A stretch of DNA of 64,000 nucleotides from Halolamina sediminis. Lineage in GTDB: Archaea; Halobacteriota; Halobacteria; Halobacteriales; Haloferacaceae. Position 1 is the first letter of the stretch; every line of letters starts with the position of its first letter. Under the pieces are notes generated by a model that did not search any database, was not told the origin of the DNA, and saw nothing but the letters and a program-made list of their open reading frames with translations. Positions 46,395 to 54,948 of the stretch are shown here, in pieces. The stretch covers positions 620,001 to 684,000 of the forward strand of contig NZ_CVUA01000001.1 of NCBI RefSeq assembly GCF_001282785.1. The letters are read 5' to 3'. Made by a program: the position numbers and the translations under genes.

Positions 46395-46748
46395 GCGACG
46401 GCAACAGCATCTCTATCGTTGGCCACTTGCGACCGCACCGCCCCGCACAGCCCTCAGGCCTCCCCAACCGACTCCTTCGTTCACTGTGTTCACTCAGTCG
46501 TCCCTCGCGCTGGCTCGTCCCCGGAGGGACTCGCGCTTCGCGCCGACAGCGACCGCGGTGCGGTTGCAGTGGACGCGAGCGCTCGCCCCCGGTCGGCGAA
46601 CCCGTGGGGAGGATGGCGCGGCCGACCGACAGGAGGCCGCGGGAAACCGAGCGGGGAACGGAGTGACCCGCGAGGAGAGGGGAAGACCATCGCGGTGCTG
46701 GGCGGTGGCGGTACAAGTGGTCATGCTTCGAGACGCTGTTGCTGTCGC
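46395..46748. mobile_element. 354-bp element with imperfect 56-bp inverted ends (MITE-like or structured RNA)
   Basis: The 550-base gap 46326-46875 has no convincing gene. The first 56 bases (46395-46450) and the reverse complement of the last 56 (46693-46748) agree at about 41 of 56 positions. They share GCGAC-GCAACAGC-TCTC at the edge and CCACTTG further in. The interior is G+C-rich, with a further GGTCGGC/GCCGACC pair (about 46599-46640). No direct target duplication is obvious. It could be a non-autonomous transposable element or a long-stem RNA. 46326-46394 and 46749-46875 hold nothing else I can name beyond the promoter of the next gene. Confidence 0.5.
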
Positions 46749-46875
46749 CGTTGCAGTCCTGGCACCCGAGAACGGAGGTCCCGTCGCTGTCACAGTAGAC
46801 GTCTCGTCCAACACCGACAGAAACGACCACCCAACGGGCGAAGAAGCAAAGAGTCGCCCCACCCAACCACGCGCC

Positions 46876-47319
46876 GTGAAGGAGTACGAGCGCAAACAAC
46901 TGCTCGAACGGGTCGGCCGCGAAGCCGCCACCATCGGCGCCGACATCCCCGAGGAGATCGAGGTGCAGGGCGAGCCCCTCGAGCTCCGGCAGTTCGTCTT
47001 CGAGATCAAGCGCCGCGACACCGTCCCCGCCGAGGAGCGCGAGCGCGTCGACGACGCCAAGCGGAACCTCCGCCGGGAGCGTAACGAGCGCCTCGAACGG
47101 ATCGAGGAGGGCGAGATCAGCTTCGCGGAGGGTGAACGCCTCGCCGCCAGCATCATCGGGATCGACCGCGCGCTGAACGCCCTCGAACAGCTCGACCCCG
47201 TCGACCTCGAGAGCGAGGCCGCCCGGCAGGAGGCCGCCGACCAGAAGCGCTGGATGAACTTCCTCCAGCAGGCGCTGGGCCACGACGACGACGGCAGTCA
47301 ACGACGCGGGTCGCTCTGA
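46876..47319 (+). CDS. DUF5788 family protein
   Basis: A 147-residue, highly charged helical protein starting KEYERKQLLERVGREAATIG, which I associate with halobacterial DUF5788. The C-terminal half is predicted helical/coiled (RNLRRERNERLERIEEGEIS). No catalytic motif is visible. GTG at 46876 starts it. It precedes polX by 52 bases, and the DUF5788-polX-Mut7-C order suggests a shared nucleic-acid maintenance context. Confidence 0.78.
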   Translation: MKEYERKQLLERVGREAATIGADIPEEIEVQGEPLELRQFVFEIKRRDTVPAEERERVDDAKRNLRRERNERLERIEEGEISFAEGERLAASIIGIDRALNALEQLDPVDLESEAARQEAADQKRWMNFLQQALGHDDDGSQRRGSL

Positions 47320-47371
47320 CGACCGCCCCGCCCCGACCGAGACACGACCAAATCACCCTGGAACCCACCTC

Positions 47372-49141
47372 ATGCCCACGAACGACGAACTCGCAACCCT
47401 ACTCGAAGAGATGGCCGACCTGTTGGACGCCCGGGACGTGGAGTACAAACCCACGGCCTACCGGCGCGCCGCGGAAAACGTCCGAGAGTACCCCGAGCCG
47501 GTCGAGGAGCTCGCCGAAGAGGGCGAGAACGCCGTCGCGGAGATCAACCGCGTCGGCGACGCCATCGCCGCGAAGCTGGTCGAATACGTCGACACCGGCG
47601 AGATCGAGGAGCTCGAAGAACTCCGCGAGGCGCTCCCCGTGGAGATGGCCGCGCTCACGAGCGTCGAGGGCGTCGGCCCCAAGACGGTCGGCACCCTGTA
47701 CGAGGAACTCGGCGTCACTGACCTCGACGAGCTCGAAGCTGCCGCCCGGAACGGCGAGATTCAGGAGGTTCCGGGGTTCGGGCCCAAGACGGAGCAGAAC
47801 ATCCTCGGGGGGATCGACTTCGCCCGGCAGGCCCACCAGCGCACGCTGCTCGGCACCGGGCGCCCGCTGGGGGAGGCCGCCCGCGACTTCCTCGCGGGCA
47901 TCGACGCCGTCGAGGCGGCCGAACTCGCGGGGTCGAACCGACGCTGGAAGGAGACGATCGGCGACGTGGACGTGCTCGCGGCCAGCACCGACGGCGAGGC
48001 GGTCGTCGACGCCTTTCTCGACTGGGAGGACTCCGCCGAGACCATCGAGTCCGGCACCACGAAGGCCAGCCTCCGGACCGGCGACGGCGTTCGCGTCGAC
48101 CTGCGGGTCGTCGACCCCTCGGAGTTCGGCGCCGCGCTGCAGTACTTCACCGGCAGCCGCGACCACAACATCCACCTGCGCAACGTCGCGATCGACCGCG
48201 ACCTGAAGCTCAACGAGTACGGCTGCTTCGACGTTTCGACGGTCGAGAACCCCGATTCGGGCCAGCGCGTCGGCGAGCGCGTCGCCGGCGAGACGGAGGC
48301 GGCGATGTACGAGGCGCTCGACCTCCCCCTGATCCCGCCGGAGCTCCGGGAGAACACGGGTGAGATCGAGGCCGCCCGCGATGGCGACCTGCCGGACCTG
48401 ATCGAGGAGGACGAGATCCGCGGCGACCTCCACGCCCACACCGAGTGGTCCGACGCCGACGCGACCGTCGAGGAGATGGCCGTCGGCGCGGCGGCGGTCG
48501 GTCACGACTACCTCGCGATCACCGACCACGCGGAGGGGCCGGGCGTGTTCGGCAACACCGGCCTCTCGCCCGAGGAAATCCGCGAGCAGATGGCGGCCGT
48601 CGAGGCGGCCCGCGACGCCCTCGACGACGCGGGCCAGGACCTCGAACTGTTCCACGGCATCGAGACGAACGTCGATCCCGACGGCGAGCTCTCGACCCCG
48701 GACGAACTGCTCGCGGACCTCGACATCGTCGTCGCTTCTCCTCACGCCGCGCTGGGGCAGGACCGGGCCGAGGCGACCGAGCGGCTGGTCGCCGCGATCG
48801 AACACCCCGAGACGGACATCCTCGGCCACCCGACGGGGCGACTGATCAACGAGCGCCCGGGGCTCTCCCCCGACTTCGAGGAGTTGGCCGAAGCCGCGGC
48901 CGACGCTGGGACGGCGCTGGAGCTCAACGCTAACCCCAGTCGGCTCGACCTCCCCGACTCCGCGGTCCGGGTGGCGGTCGAGGCCGGCGCCACGATCGCG
49001 ATCGATACCGACGCCCACCGGCCCGGCGCGTTCTCGGAGGTGCGCTTCGGCGTCCACACCGCACGCCGGGGCTGGGCGGAGACCGACGACGTGCTCACCG
49101 CACGCGGCGCCGACGGTGTGCGGTCGTTCCTCGACCAGTGA
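47372..49141 (+). CDS. polX: Family X DNA polymerase with PHP exonuclease domain
   Basis: A 589-residue repair polymerase. Helix-hairpin-helix DNA-binding motifs (LTSVEGVGPKTVGTLYEELG, VPGFGPKTEQNIL) lie at about 92-150. The polymerase palm has the catalytic Asp pair in GDVDVLAAS near 197-202 and a third Asp in VDLRVVD. The C-terminal PHP phosphoesterase (about 349-589) has DLHAHTEWSD, AITDHAEGPG, GIETNV, SPHAAL, GHPTGR and DTDAHRPG, so its metal ligands look complete and 3'-5' exonuclease/AP-site processing is likely. It overlaps the Mut7-C gene by four bases. Confidence 0.94.
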   Translation: MPTNDELATLLEEMADLLDARDVEYKPTAYRRAAENVREYPEPVEELAEEGENAVAEINRVGDAIAAKLVEYVDTGEIEELEELREALPVEMAALTSVEGVGPKTVGTLYEELGVTDLDELEAAARNGEIQEVPGFGPKTEQNILGGIDFARQAHQRTLLGTGRPLGEAARDFLAGIDAVEAAELAGSNRRWKETIGDVDVLAASTDGEAVVDAFLDWEDSAETIESGTTKASLRTGDGVRVDLRVVDPSEFGAALQYFTGSRDHNIHLRNVAIDRDLKLNEYGCFDVSTVENPDSGQRVGERVAGETEAAMYEALDLPLIPPELRENTGEIEAARDGDLPDLIEEDEIRGDLHAHTEWSDADATVEEMAVGAAAVGHDYLAITDHAEGPGVFGNTGLSPEEIREQMAAVEAARDALDDAGQDLELFHGIETNVDPDGELSTPDELLADLDIVVASPHAALGQDRAEATERLVAAIEHPETDILGHPTGRLINERPGLSPDFEELAEAAADAGTALELNANPSRLDLPDSAVRVAVEAGATIAIDTDAHRPGAFSEVRFGVHTARRGWAETDDVLTARGADGVRSFLDQ

Positions 49142-49602
49142 CCGGCGCTGGGAGCGAGTCCCGGGAACACCGGTTCCTGCTCGACGCGATGCTCGGCAAG
49201 CTCGCGACGTACCTCCGGATGTGCGGCTACGACGCCGCGTACGCGCTGGACCGAGGGATCGAGGGTGACGATACGATCCGGACTCTCGCCGAGGCGGAGG
49301 GCCGAACGCTGCTCACCCGGGACGAGACACTCGCGGCCTCGGCGGACGATGCCGTACTGCTCACCGAACGCGGTATCGAGGCACAACTCCGGGAGCTCCG
49401 GGCCGCCGGGGTCGAGCTCTCGCTCCCCGACCGGCCACGGCGCTGCAGCGCCTGCAACGGGGAGCTCGTGCCCGCGGCCGCCCACGAGCCGCCCGAGCAC
49501 GTCCCCAACGACGTGGAGCCGTACCGCTGTCGGGACTGTGGACAGTGGTTCTGGAGAGGATCGCACTGGGACGACGTCGTCGAGACGCTCGCCGCGCTGT
49601 GA
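49138..49602 (+). CDS. Mut7-C RNase-domain protein with zinc ribbon
   Basis: A 154-residue protein. The N-terminal PIN-like Mut7-C domain reads RFLLDAMLGKLATYLRMCGYDAAY with further acidic residues in DDTIRTLAE and LLTRDETLA. The C-terminal zinc ribbon has CSACNGEL and CRDCGQWFWRGSHW. The family is predicted to be an RNase; direct evidence in archaea is lacking. The GTG start overlaps the last bases of polX (GTGA), so expression is coupled to the repair polymerase. Confidence 0.87.
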   Translation: MTGAGSESREHRFLLDAMLGKLATYLRMCGYDAAYALDRGIEGDDTIRTLAEAEGRTLLTRDETLAASADDAVLLTERGIEAQLRELRAAGVELSLPDRPRRCSACNGELVPAAAHEPPEHVPNDVEPYRCRDCGQWFWRGSHWDDVVETLAAL

Positions 49603-49603
49603 G

Positions 49604-50719
49604 CTACTTCCGCGGGCTGTACTCGTCGCAGGCGTCCATGTCGTCCATGACCTCGTCGTGGAAGCCGCAGTAGGGCTGCATTCCCTTATCGGTCTGGACG
49701 TACTCGAACTGCTTACAGGAGCCGCAGTAGCTGTCCCGGTCGGGCCCGCTCGCGGCGTTCTCGGGGGTCGAGCCGGTCGGCGTCCAGTCGTCCTCGCGTC
49801 GGGGGGAGCCCTCGGTTCCGGCCCCGTTCACCTCGCCCGCTGACTCGCTCCTGCTACTTCCCGACCGCCCGGCGGCGTCGTCGCGGTGCTCCCGTCGCGG
49901 GGGTTTGGAGCCGACGGAGTCGTCGGTGTCGGATCGCGGATCGGTCGTCGACGGGTCACTCGGCCCGCGGTTCGACGTCGAGGCGGAGCTACTGGAGGTG
50001 CCCGGCCCGACGTCGGGGATTTCGGACCCGTCGACGAACGCGCCGCCGGTGCCCACGTCGTCGATCGTGTTCGTCGACGCGCCGCCGTCGCTGGCGACGC
50101 TACTGTCGCTTCCCCCACCGGCGCCCGGGCGATCCGGGGAGTCCACGTCGGGCGTCCCGCCGAGGACGCCCATGCTGCCGGAGAACTTCGAGAGCTCGGA
50201 AGTCGGCACTTCGATCACCTTCGTCTCGCCCTGCGTGGTCACCTCCACTCGGGCGGTGCCGCCGGGGCTGTTCCGGGACTCGAAGTTGACGATTCCGGTG
50301 AACAGACACCAGAGCGTCGTGATGATCCCGGCGGAGTACAGCAGCGCGACGGGGAGGGTGAGCAGCGATCGGTCCCCGAGGCAGTTGCTCCCCACCCACT
50401 GACAGGGGTAGGCGTGGGCGAACAGCGCGACCCCGAGGATGGAGAGCGCGGCACCGATCACGGCCGCGACACGGGTCCGCCGGCCCGAGGGGAGCACGAT
50501 GAACACGCCGAGGATCGCTGCTGGCACGCCGAGCCCGGCGAGGATGCCCGCCCACTCCCACGAGGCGGTGAGCGAGCCCAGCGGCGTCGTCGCCCCCACG
50601 ACGACCCCGGCGATCGCGAGGAGGCCGCCGAGCGCGAACAGCCCCAGCCCAGCGTACAGTCGGCGGAGGCTGGTCTGGAACTCCGCGTCGGCCGTGTACA
50701 CCTCCGAGAGACTGGTCAT
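49604..50719 (-). CDS. Four-helix membrane protein with disordered linker and Cys-rich C-terminal tail
   Basis: A 371-residue halobacterial membrane protein. About four hydrophobic helices fill residues 20-140 (LGLFALGGLLAIAGVVVGAT, VPAAILGVFIVLPSG, AAVIGAALSILGVALFAHA, LPVALLYSAGIITTLWCLF). A Ser/Gly/Asp-rich disordered region spans about 185-325. The C-terminal tail DSYCGSCKQFEYV...PYCGFHDEVMDDMDACDEY forms a likely zinc site. I know of similar halo-specific proteins of unknown function. The ATG at 50719 begins MTSLSEVYT; a start seven codons upstream is less likely. Confidence 0.78.
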   Translation of the reverse strand: MTSLSEVYTADAEFQTSLRRLYAGLGLFALGGLLAIAGVVVGATTPLGSLTASWEWAGILAGLGVPAAILGVFIVLPSGRRTRVAAVIGAALSILGVALFAHAYPCQWVGSNCLGDRSLLTLPVALLYSAGIITTLWCLFTGIVNFESRNSPGGTARVEVTTQGETKVIEVPTSELSKFSGSMGVLGGTPDVDSPDRPGAGGGSDSSVASDGGASTNTIDDVGTGGAFVDGSEIPDVGPGTSSSSASTSNRGPSDPSTTDPRSDTDDSVGSKPPRREHRDDAAGRSGSSRSESAGEVNGAGTEGSPRREDDWTPTGSTPENAASGPDRDSYCGSCKQFEYVQTDKGMQPYCGFHDEVMDDMDACDEYSPRK

Positions 50720-50840
50720 ATTGAGAGTAACAGAGCCCACGGACTAAAAGCCGTACGTCAGACATCTGTTCGCGAACGGAGATGTCCCCGCCGTCGACGC
50801 CATCGAAAGCGTTACCGTCCGGACGGGCGATGTGCCGGGT

Positions 50841-51149
50841 ATGAGCGAAGAGGAGACCGAGGAGGAAGCAGAGCCGGCCGTCGAACTCGGCGAGGGGACC
50901 GATATCGAGGGCGCCCCCGTCGCTCGGGTGGCCGCACGACTCACGTGGCCACAGGAGCGCAGCCGTATCGTCGAGAAGGAGGGCGAGGCGAGAATCCGGA
51001 CGCCCCACGGCGCGCGGATTCTCGGGAACGTGCTGGAGGAGACCGACACCACGTACTTCGACACTCGACAGTCCTTCGTCGAAGCCGTGAAGGACGTCGT
51101 CGGGCACGGGCCCGTCGAGACCGACGAGGAGCAGTCAGAACTCCCGTAG
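50841..51149 (+). CDS. DUF5789 family protein
   Basis: A 102-residue acidic protein with a single small domain (ARLTWPQERSRIVEKEGEARIRTPHG) that I associate with halobacterial DUF5789. There is no signal, membrane segment or catalytic motif. The ATG at 50841 is preferred to an ATG-like codon three positions earlier. Its last 15 bases overlap the convergent end of nreA. Confidence 0.78.
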   Translation: MSEEETEEEAEPAVELGEGTDIEGAPVARVAARLTWPQERSRIVEKEGEARIRTPHGARILGNVLEETDTTYFDTRQSFVEAVKDVVGHGPVETDEEQSELP

Positions 51150-52394
51150 ACTCGACTGAAGCCCCGTCGCCATCGTCGACTTTCGTCGCAGACGTGCCTC
51201 AGGGACCGGCAGGTGGCTCCCGACCTCGCTGATCGCCCCCGACAGCGTCTCCGCGGTGCCGTGTTCCCCCTCGAAGGCGTGACGGACAGCCTCCCGGACT
51301 TGCCAGACGCCGACCGGGCCCCAGTAGTCGTCGGAGACGTGCCGCAGGACGAGCGCCTTCGCCTGTCGCCCGATATCGGAGAGGTGTTCGAGCACACCGA
51401 GCCGGGCGGCGTAGTACGCACCGGCGGTCTCGTCGACGTAGCCCGTCCGGCCCTCGAACGACTCGTGGGCGCTCGCGAGATACGTGCCCGCCTCCGGGTC
51501 GGGGTTCCAGATGCTGCCCGGCGCCTTCATCTCGACGAGCTCGTACTCCCAGTTGCCCGGCGCGAGGATCACCCAGAAGCTGTTGCCGAGATACTCGTTG
51601 TGGTGGACCTCCACGCTGTCGACGCTCTGGGTCCCACGGAGCGTCCCGCGGAGGTACTGCCCGACGGTGTCGTCGACGGCCGTGATCGACCACCGCGTAG
51701 GGACGAGTTTGCGGTTCTCCGCCTGCCCGAGCGCGCCCGCCGAGAGGATCGTGTTGATGTCGTACACGTCGAACCCGCGGCGGTAGAGGTAGTTGATCGC
51801 GCCCTGGGCCTGCCAGTCGTCGTCCTCCAGCGTCTTCTCCACGGGGCGGGGGACGTGCGGGTTCTCGGTGAGGTCCGCGGACTGGGCGGTGGCTCGCGGC
51901 CCCACGGGCGTCGCCACGTCGTCGCGGGAGACGTCGTAGTCCACGTCCGGGCGGCCGTCGAGCCCGACCTCCACGCCGACGGGCCGGTCGGCGATCGCGA
52001 TCTCGCGCTGGACGCCGGTGAACCCGTCCCACGCGTCGTGGACGTCGACGCCAACCCCCGTGCGATTCGAGTTCAGCAGGCTGGTCCGGCGCTCGAACAC
52101 GTCCGCGATCCCGACGCCCTCGTCGTACCACTCGCCGCTGGTCTCGAAGCGCCCGGCGTCGTCCTCGTGACCCACCGGCGAGAGGATGCCCGTCGACACT
52201 TTCGGGTAGTCCGACCGACCGACGAAGATCGAGGGGGAGACGCTGCCGACGAGCGCGTCGTCGGTGACGTGTTCCTCGAAGCGGCTCTCGAACTGCTCTA
52301 AGTGGTCGAGTATCTCGTAGTTCTTCTCCTCGGCGAGGCGGCGGCGTTCGGCCGCCTCGTCCGCCTCGTACTCGAGATACTCGTCCAGTCGCAT
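51135..52394 (-). CDS. nreA: DNA-repair protein NreA
   Basis: A 419-residue archaeal repair protein of the Nre family, which interacts with the sliding clamp PCNA and helps resistance to DNA-damaging agents such as mitomycin C. Recognisable segments are the N-terminal PSIFVGRSDYPKVSTGIL, the central HVPRPVEKTLEDDDWQAQGA with LYRRGFDVYDINTILSAGAL, and the C-terminal PIP box QSSLREF as the very last residues. The start is ATG at 52394. It is divergent from RNase HI; the 233 bases between hold both promoters and no gene. Confidence 0.93.
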   Translation of the reverse strand: MRLDEYLEYEADEAAERRRLAEEKNYEILDHLEQFESRFEEHVTDDALVGSVSPSIFVGRSDYPKVSTGILSPVGHEDDAGRFETSGEWYDEGVGIADVFERRTSLLNSNRTGVGVDVHDAWDGFTGVQREIAIADRPVGVEVGLDGRPDVDYDVSRDDVATPVGPRATAQSADLTENPHVPRPVEKTLEDDDWQAQGAINYLYRRGFDVYDINTILSAGALGQAENRKLVPTRWSITAVDDTVGQYLRGTLRGTQSVDSVEVHHNEYLGNSFWVILAPGNWEYELVEMKAPGSIWNPDPEAGTYLASAHESFEGRTGYVDETAGAYYAARLGVLEHLSDIGRQAKALVLRHVSDDYWGPVGVWQVREAVRHAFEGEHGTAETLSGAISEVGSHLPVPEARLRRKSTMATGLQSSLREF

Positions 52395-52627
52395 CACCAC
52401 GAACTCGGCGCTACGTCGGCTTGAAAGTTCTGTGCGCGGCAGCCTCGGCTACCACCCACAGGAACGAACAGGTGTCACGAGCGCCTCCCGACCGGTGTGT
52501 CACGCTCCCGTCTCGGCCGAGCCGGGGCCGTTCTCAGCGCATACCGTCGGTGGTCCCGTTCTGACACTTGAGCGTCGGGGTGACACAGAACAGAGGCGTC
52601 TTTACGCGCCCGGGAGGTAGCCTACCC

Positions 52628-53221
52628 ATGCCGACGGTCACTGTCGACCCCGCGGACGCACGCGAGCGCCTCCGCGAGGCCGGCGTCGAGATCCGGGAGG
52701 GGAACACCGAGCACGAGCGCTGGCGGGCCGAACGCGGCGACGCCGTCGCCGTCGCCTACGACGACAAGGTCGTCGTGCAGGGCGGGTCGCCGACGGACCT
52801 CACGCTTCTGCTGGAGGACGGCGGCGGGCGCGCCCACGTCTACTTCGACGGTGCCAGCCGGGGGAACCCCGGGCCGGCAGCCGTCGGCTGGGCGATCGTC
52901 AGCAGCGACGGCGTCGTCGCCGAGGGCGGCGAGGAGATCGGCCGCCGGACGAACAATCAGGCGGAGTACGAGGCGCTGCTGCGGGCGCTCCGGGCCGCGC
53001 GGGATCTCGCGCTCGACGAGATCGACGTTCGGGGGGACTCCCAGCTGGTCGTCAAACAGCTCCGGGGGGAGTGGGACACCAACGACCCCGAACTCAGGGA
53101 GCTGCGCGTGACCGCCCGGGAGCTGCTCCGCGAGTTCGACCGCTGGGACGTCGAGCACGTTCCACGGGAGATAAACGACCGCGCCGACGATCTGGCGAAC
53201 GAGGCACTCGATGACCGATAG
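52628..53221 (+). CDS. rnhA: Ribonuclease HI (archaeal, with N-terminal extension)
   Basis: A 197-residue enzyme that removes the RNA strand of RNA-DNA hybrids. The catalytic Asp is in YFDGASRGNPGPAAVGW (about 71-87), the Glu in NQAEYEALLRAL (about 113), and further Asp residues in VRGDSQLVVKQL (about 136) and DRADDLANEAL. About 70 residues precede the catalytic core, longer than in E. coli, and resemble the halobacterial type. The ATG at 52628 follows a TATA-like TCTTTACG. The downstream gene overlaps it by 11 bases. Confidence 0.93.
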   Translation: MPTVTVDPADARERLREAGVEIREGNTEHERWRAERGDAVAVAYDDKVVVQGGSPTDLTLLLEDGGGRAHVYFDGASRGNPGPAAVGWAIVSSDGVVAEGGEEIGRRTNNQAEYEALLRALRAARDLALDEIDVRGDSQLVVKQLRGEWDTNDPELRELRVTARELLREFDRWDVEHVPREINDRADDLANEALDDR

Positions 53222-53837
53222 CGAGCCCGAGACAGTCGACCGAACCGAGGGGGAAGAGCGCGTGCCGGACATCCCGGCCGATGCCGTCGACGAGACCGAA
53301 CGGCTGACCCGACTGGCGCGTGCGGCCGAGCGCCGTGAGGACGATGCCGCGGCCGAGGAGGCCTCGGTGTACCGGGGGCGACGCGAGGAACTGGTCGAGA
53401 GGCACGACTACGAGACGCGGCTCCGCGACGGGGACGATACGCTGGTCCTCTACCCCGAGGAGTGGCTGGAAAACGGCGTCGTCCAACTGGACCGCGTCGA
53501 AGAGACCGACCGCGCAGTCGAGATCTCTCTCTCCGGCCCGGGCGACCCCGAGCACTGGCAGGAGATCGCGGACCACAACGACGAGCTGGTCGAGGAAGTC
53601 GCCGAGGAGTATCCGGACCACGAGGCCAACGCCCGGGCGGTGGCGGACTTCGCGAGCAACCACTACGCCAAGCCCGTCGAGAAGCTGACCGCCGAGGAGG
53701 TCGAACTGTTCCTCGACGAGTACTACCCGCGAAACGCTTGGCCCAGCGAGACGGACGCGTCGCTGGTCGAGGCGTCGGTTCGAAAGCTGTTCACGGCTGC
53801 CGGCAGCGAGCCGCCGGCACCGGTCAGCGAGGAGTGA
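53211..53837 (+). CDS. RnhA operon protein (halobacterial family)
   Basis: A 208-residue acidic protein that is commonly found directly after rnhA in haloarchaea and is named for that position. It is mostly helical (LTRLARAAERREDDAAAEEA, VADFASNHYAKPVEKLTAEE, LFLDEYYPRNAWPSE). I see no catalytic motif or metal site. Its ATG lies 11 bases before the rnhA stop, so translation is coupled. A role in RNA-DNA hybrid metabolism is inferred only from this linkage. Confidence 0.82.
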   Translation: MTDSEPETVDRTEGEERVPDIPADAVDETERLTRLARAAERREDDAAAEEASVYRGRREELVERHDYETRLRDGDDTLVLYPEEWLENGVVQLDRVEETDRAVEISLSGPGDPEHWQEIADHNDELVEEVAEEYPDHEANARAVADFASNHYAKPVEKLTAEEVELFLDEYYPRNAWPSETDASLVEASVRKLFTAAGSEPPAPVSEE

Positions 53838-53843
53838 CTGCCG

Positions 53844-54206
53844 TCAGTTCTGTTCGTCGACGATCTCGCGGACCTCGTCGGCGCGGCTCTCGTCGGTGAC
53901 GTACCGGGAGAGCGTCCACTCGAGCGTGTCGAGAACCGCCTCGTGGCCCTTCTCGGTCAGCGCGTACTGGTTGGTTCGCTTGTCGAGTTCGCTCTTCTCG
54001 ACCAGCCCGAGCTCGACCAGATCGTCGAGGTTGGGGTAGAGTCGGCCGTGGTTCACTTCCGCCCCGTAGAACTCCTCGAGTTCGCGTTTGATCGCGAGCC
54101 CGTACATCGCCTCTTCGGAGAGGATGACGAGGATGTTCTGCTGGAACGCTGTGAGGTCTCGTGCGATACCTGGCTCTTCGTCGGTGACTGCTTCTGCCTC
54201 TGACAT
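53844..54206 (-). CDS. PadR-family transcription regulator, RosR-like
   Basis: A 120-residue winged-helix repressor. The core reads LTAFQQNILVILSEEAMYGL, EVNHGRLYPNLDDLVELGLV and TNQYALTEKGHEAVLDTLEW, as in the PadR family. The gene lies beside inorganic pyrophosphatase and close to nreA, the same neighbourhood I recall for RosR, the haloarchaeal regulator of the oxidative-stress response. RosR identity is likely but rests on memory of synteny. The start is ATG at 54206. It shares a 200-base divergent promoter region with ppa. Confidence 0.82.
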   Translation of the reverse strand: MSEAEAVTDEEPGIARDLTAFQQNILVILSEEAMYGLAIKRELEEFYGAEVNHGRLYPNLDDLVELGLVEKSELDKRTNQYALTEKGHEAVLDTLEWTLSRYVTDESRADEVREIVDEQN

Positions 54207-54409
54207 TGTTAGGGTGTGGCACTGTCCGCTCTCCCCACAACCGTGGAGACGGCCGACCCCCCTTCCCGGGGTGCGGCCGCCGAAAGCACACAGTAGGGTG
54301 TTCGTCCAGTGCTCGTGACAGATGATACTCGTCCCTGCCTAAAAGCGTTTTCGCCCGGACAGGAACGTCCCGAAAAGCATTTGCCCGGCTTGGCGGAACC
54401 TCAGGAGGC

Positions 54410-54940
54410 ATGACGAACCTCTGGGAAGACCTCGAAACCGGGCCCGACGCGCCCGAGCAGATCTACGCGATCGTGGAGTGTCTCAAGGGCGAGCGGAACA
54501 AGTACGAGTACGACAAGGACGTGCCGGGCGTCGTGCTCGACCGCGTGCTGCACTCGAACGTCCACTACCCCTACGACTACGGCTTCATCCCGCAAACCTA
54601 CTACGACGACGAGGACCCCTTCGACGTGATGGTGATGGTCGAGGACGCGACGTTCCCCGGTTGCGTGATCGAGGCCCGCCCGGTCGCGATGATGAAGATG
54701 GACGACGACGGCGAGCAGGACGACAAGGTGATCGCCGTCCCCAGCGAGGACCCCCGCTTCGACCACATCGACGACCTCGACGACATCCCCCAGCAGACCC
54801 TCGACGAGATCGACGAGTTCTTCGAGACGTACAAGAACCTCGAGGAGGGTAAGGAGGTCACCACCCTCGGCTGGGAGGACAAGGACGCGGCGCTCGACGC
54901 CATCGAGCACGCACAGGAGCTGTACGACGAGAACTTCTAA
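54410..54940 (+). CDS. ppa: Inorganic pyrophosphatase (family I, soluble)
   Basis: A 176-residue cytoplasmic enzyme that hydrolyses pyrophosphate to phosphate and pulls nucleic-acid synthesis forward. Family residues are visible: NKYEYDKDVPGVVLDRVLHS, YPYDYGFIPQTYYDDEDPFD, the metal-binding DGEQDDKVIAVPSEDPRF and HIDDLDDIP. The length matches bacterial-type family I enzymes. The ATG at 54410 is preceded by AGGAGG. A 73-bp tandem array begins just after its stop codon. Confidence 0.95.
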   Translation: MTNLWEDLETGPDAPEQIYAIVECLKGERNKYEYDKDVPGVVLDRVLHSNVHYPYDYGFIPQTYYDDEDPFDVMVMVEDATFPGCVIEARPVAMMKMDDDGEQDDKVIAVPSEDPRFDHIDDLDDIPQQTLDEIDEFFETYKNLEEGKEVTTLGWEDKDAALDAIEHAQELYDENF

Positions 54941-54948
54941 CCAGTCAC

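Noticed and set aside
46326-46875. RNase P RNA or SRP RNA in the long gap
   Set aside because: I could not find the conserved RNase P core or SRP loop sequences.
46362-47084. Open frames through the 46.4-46.8 kb gap, on both strands
   Set aside because: Translations are Arg/Pro/Ser-rich with no domain, and the region has inverted ends typical of a non-coding element.
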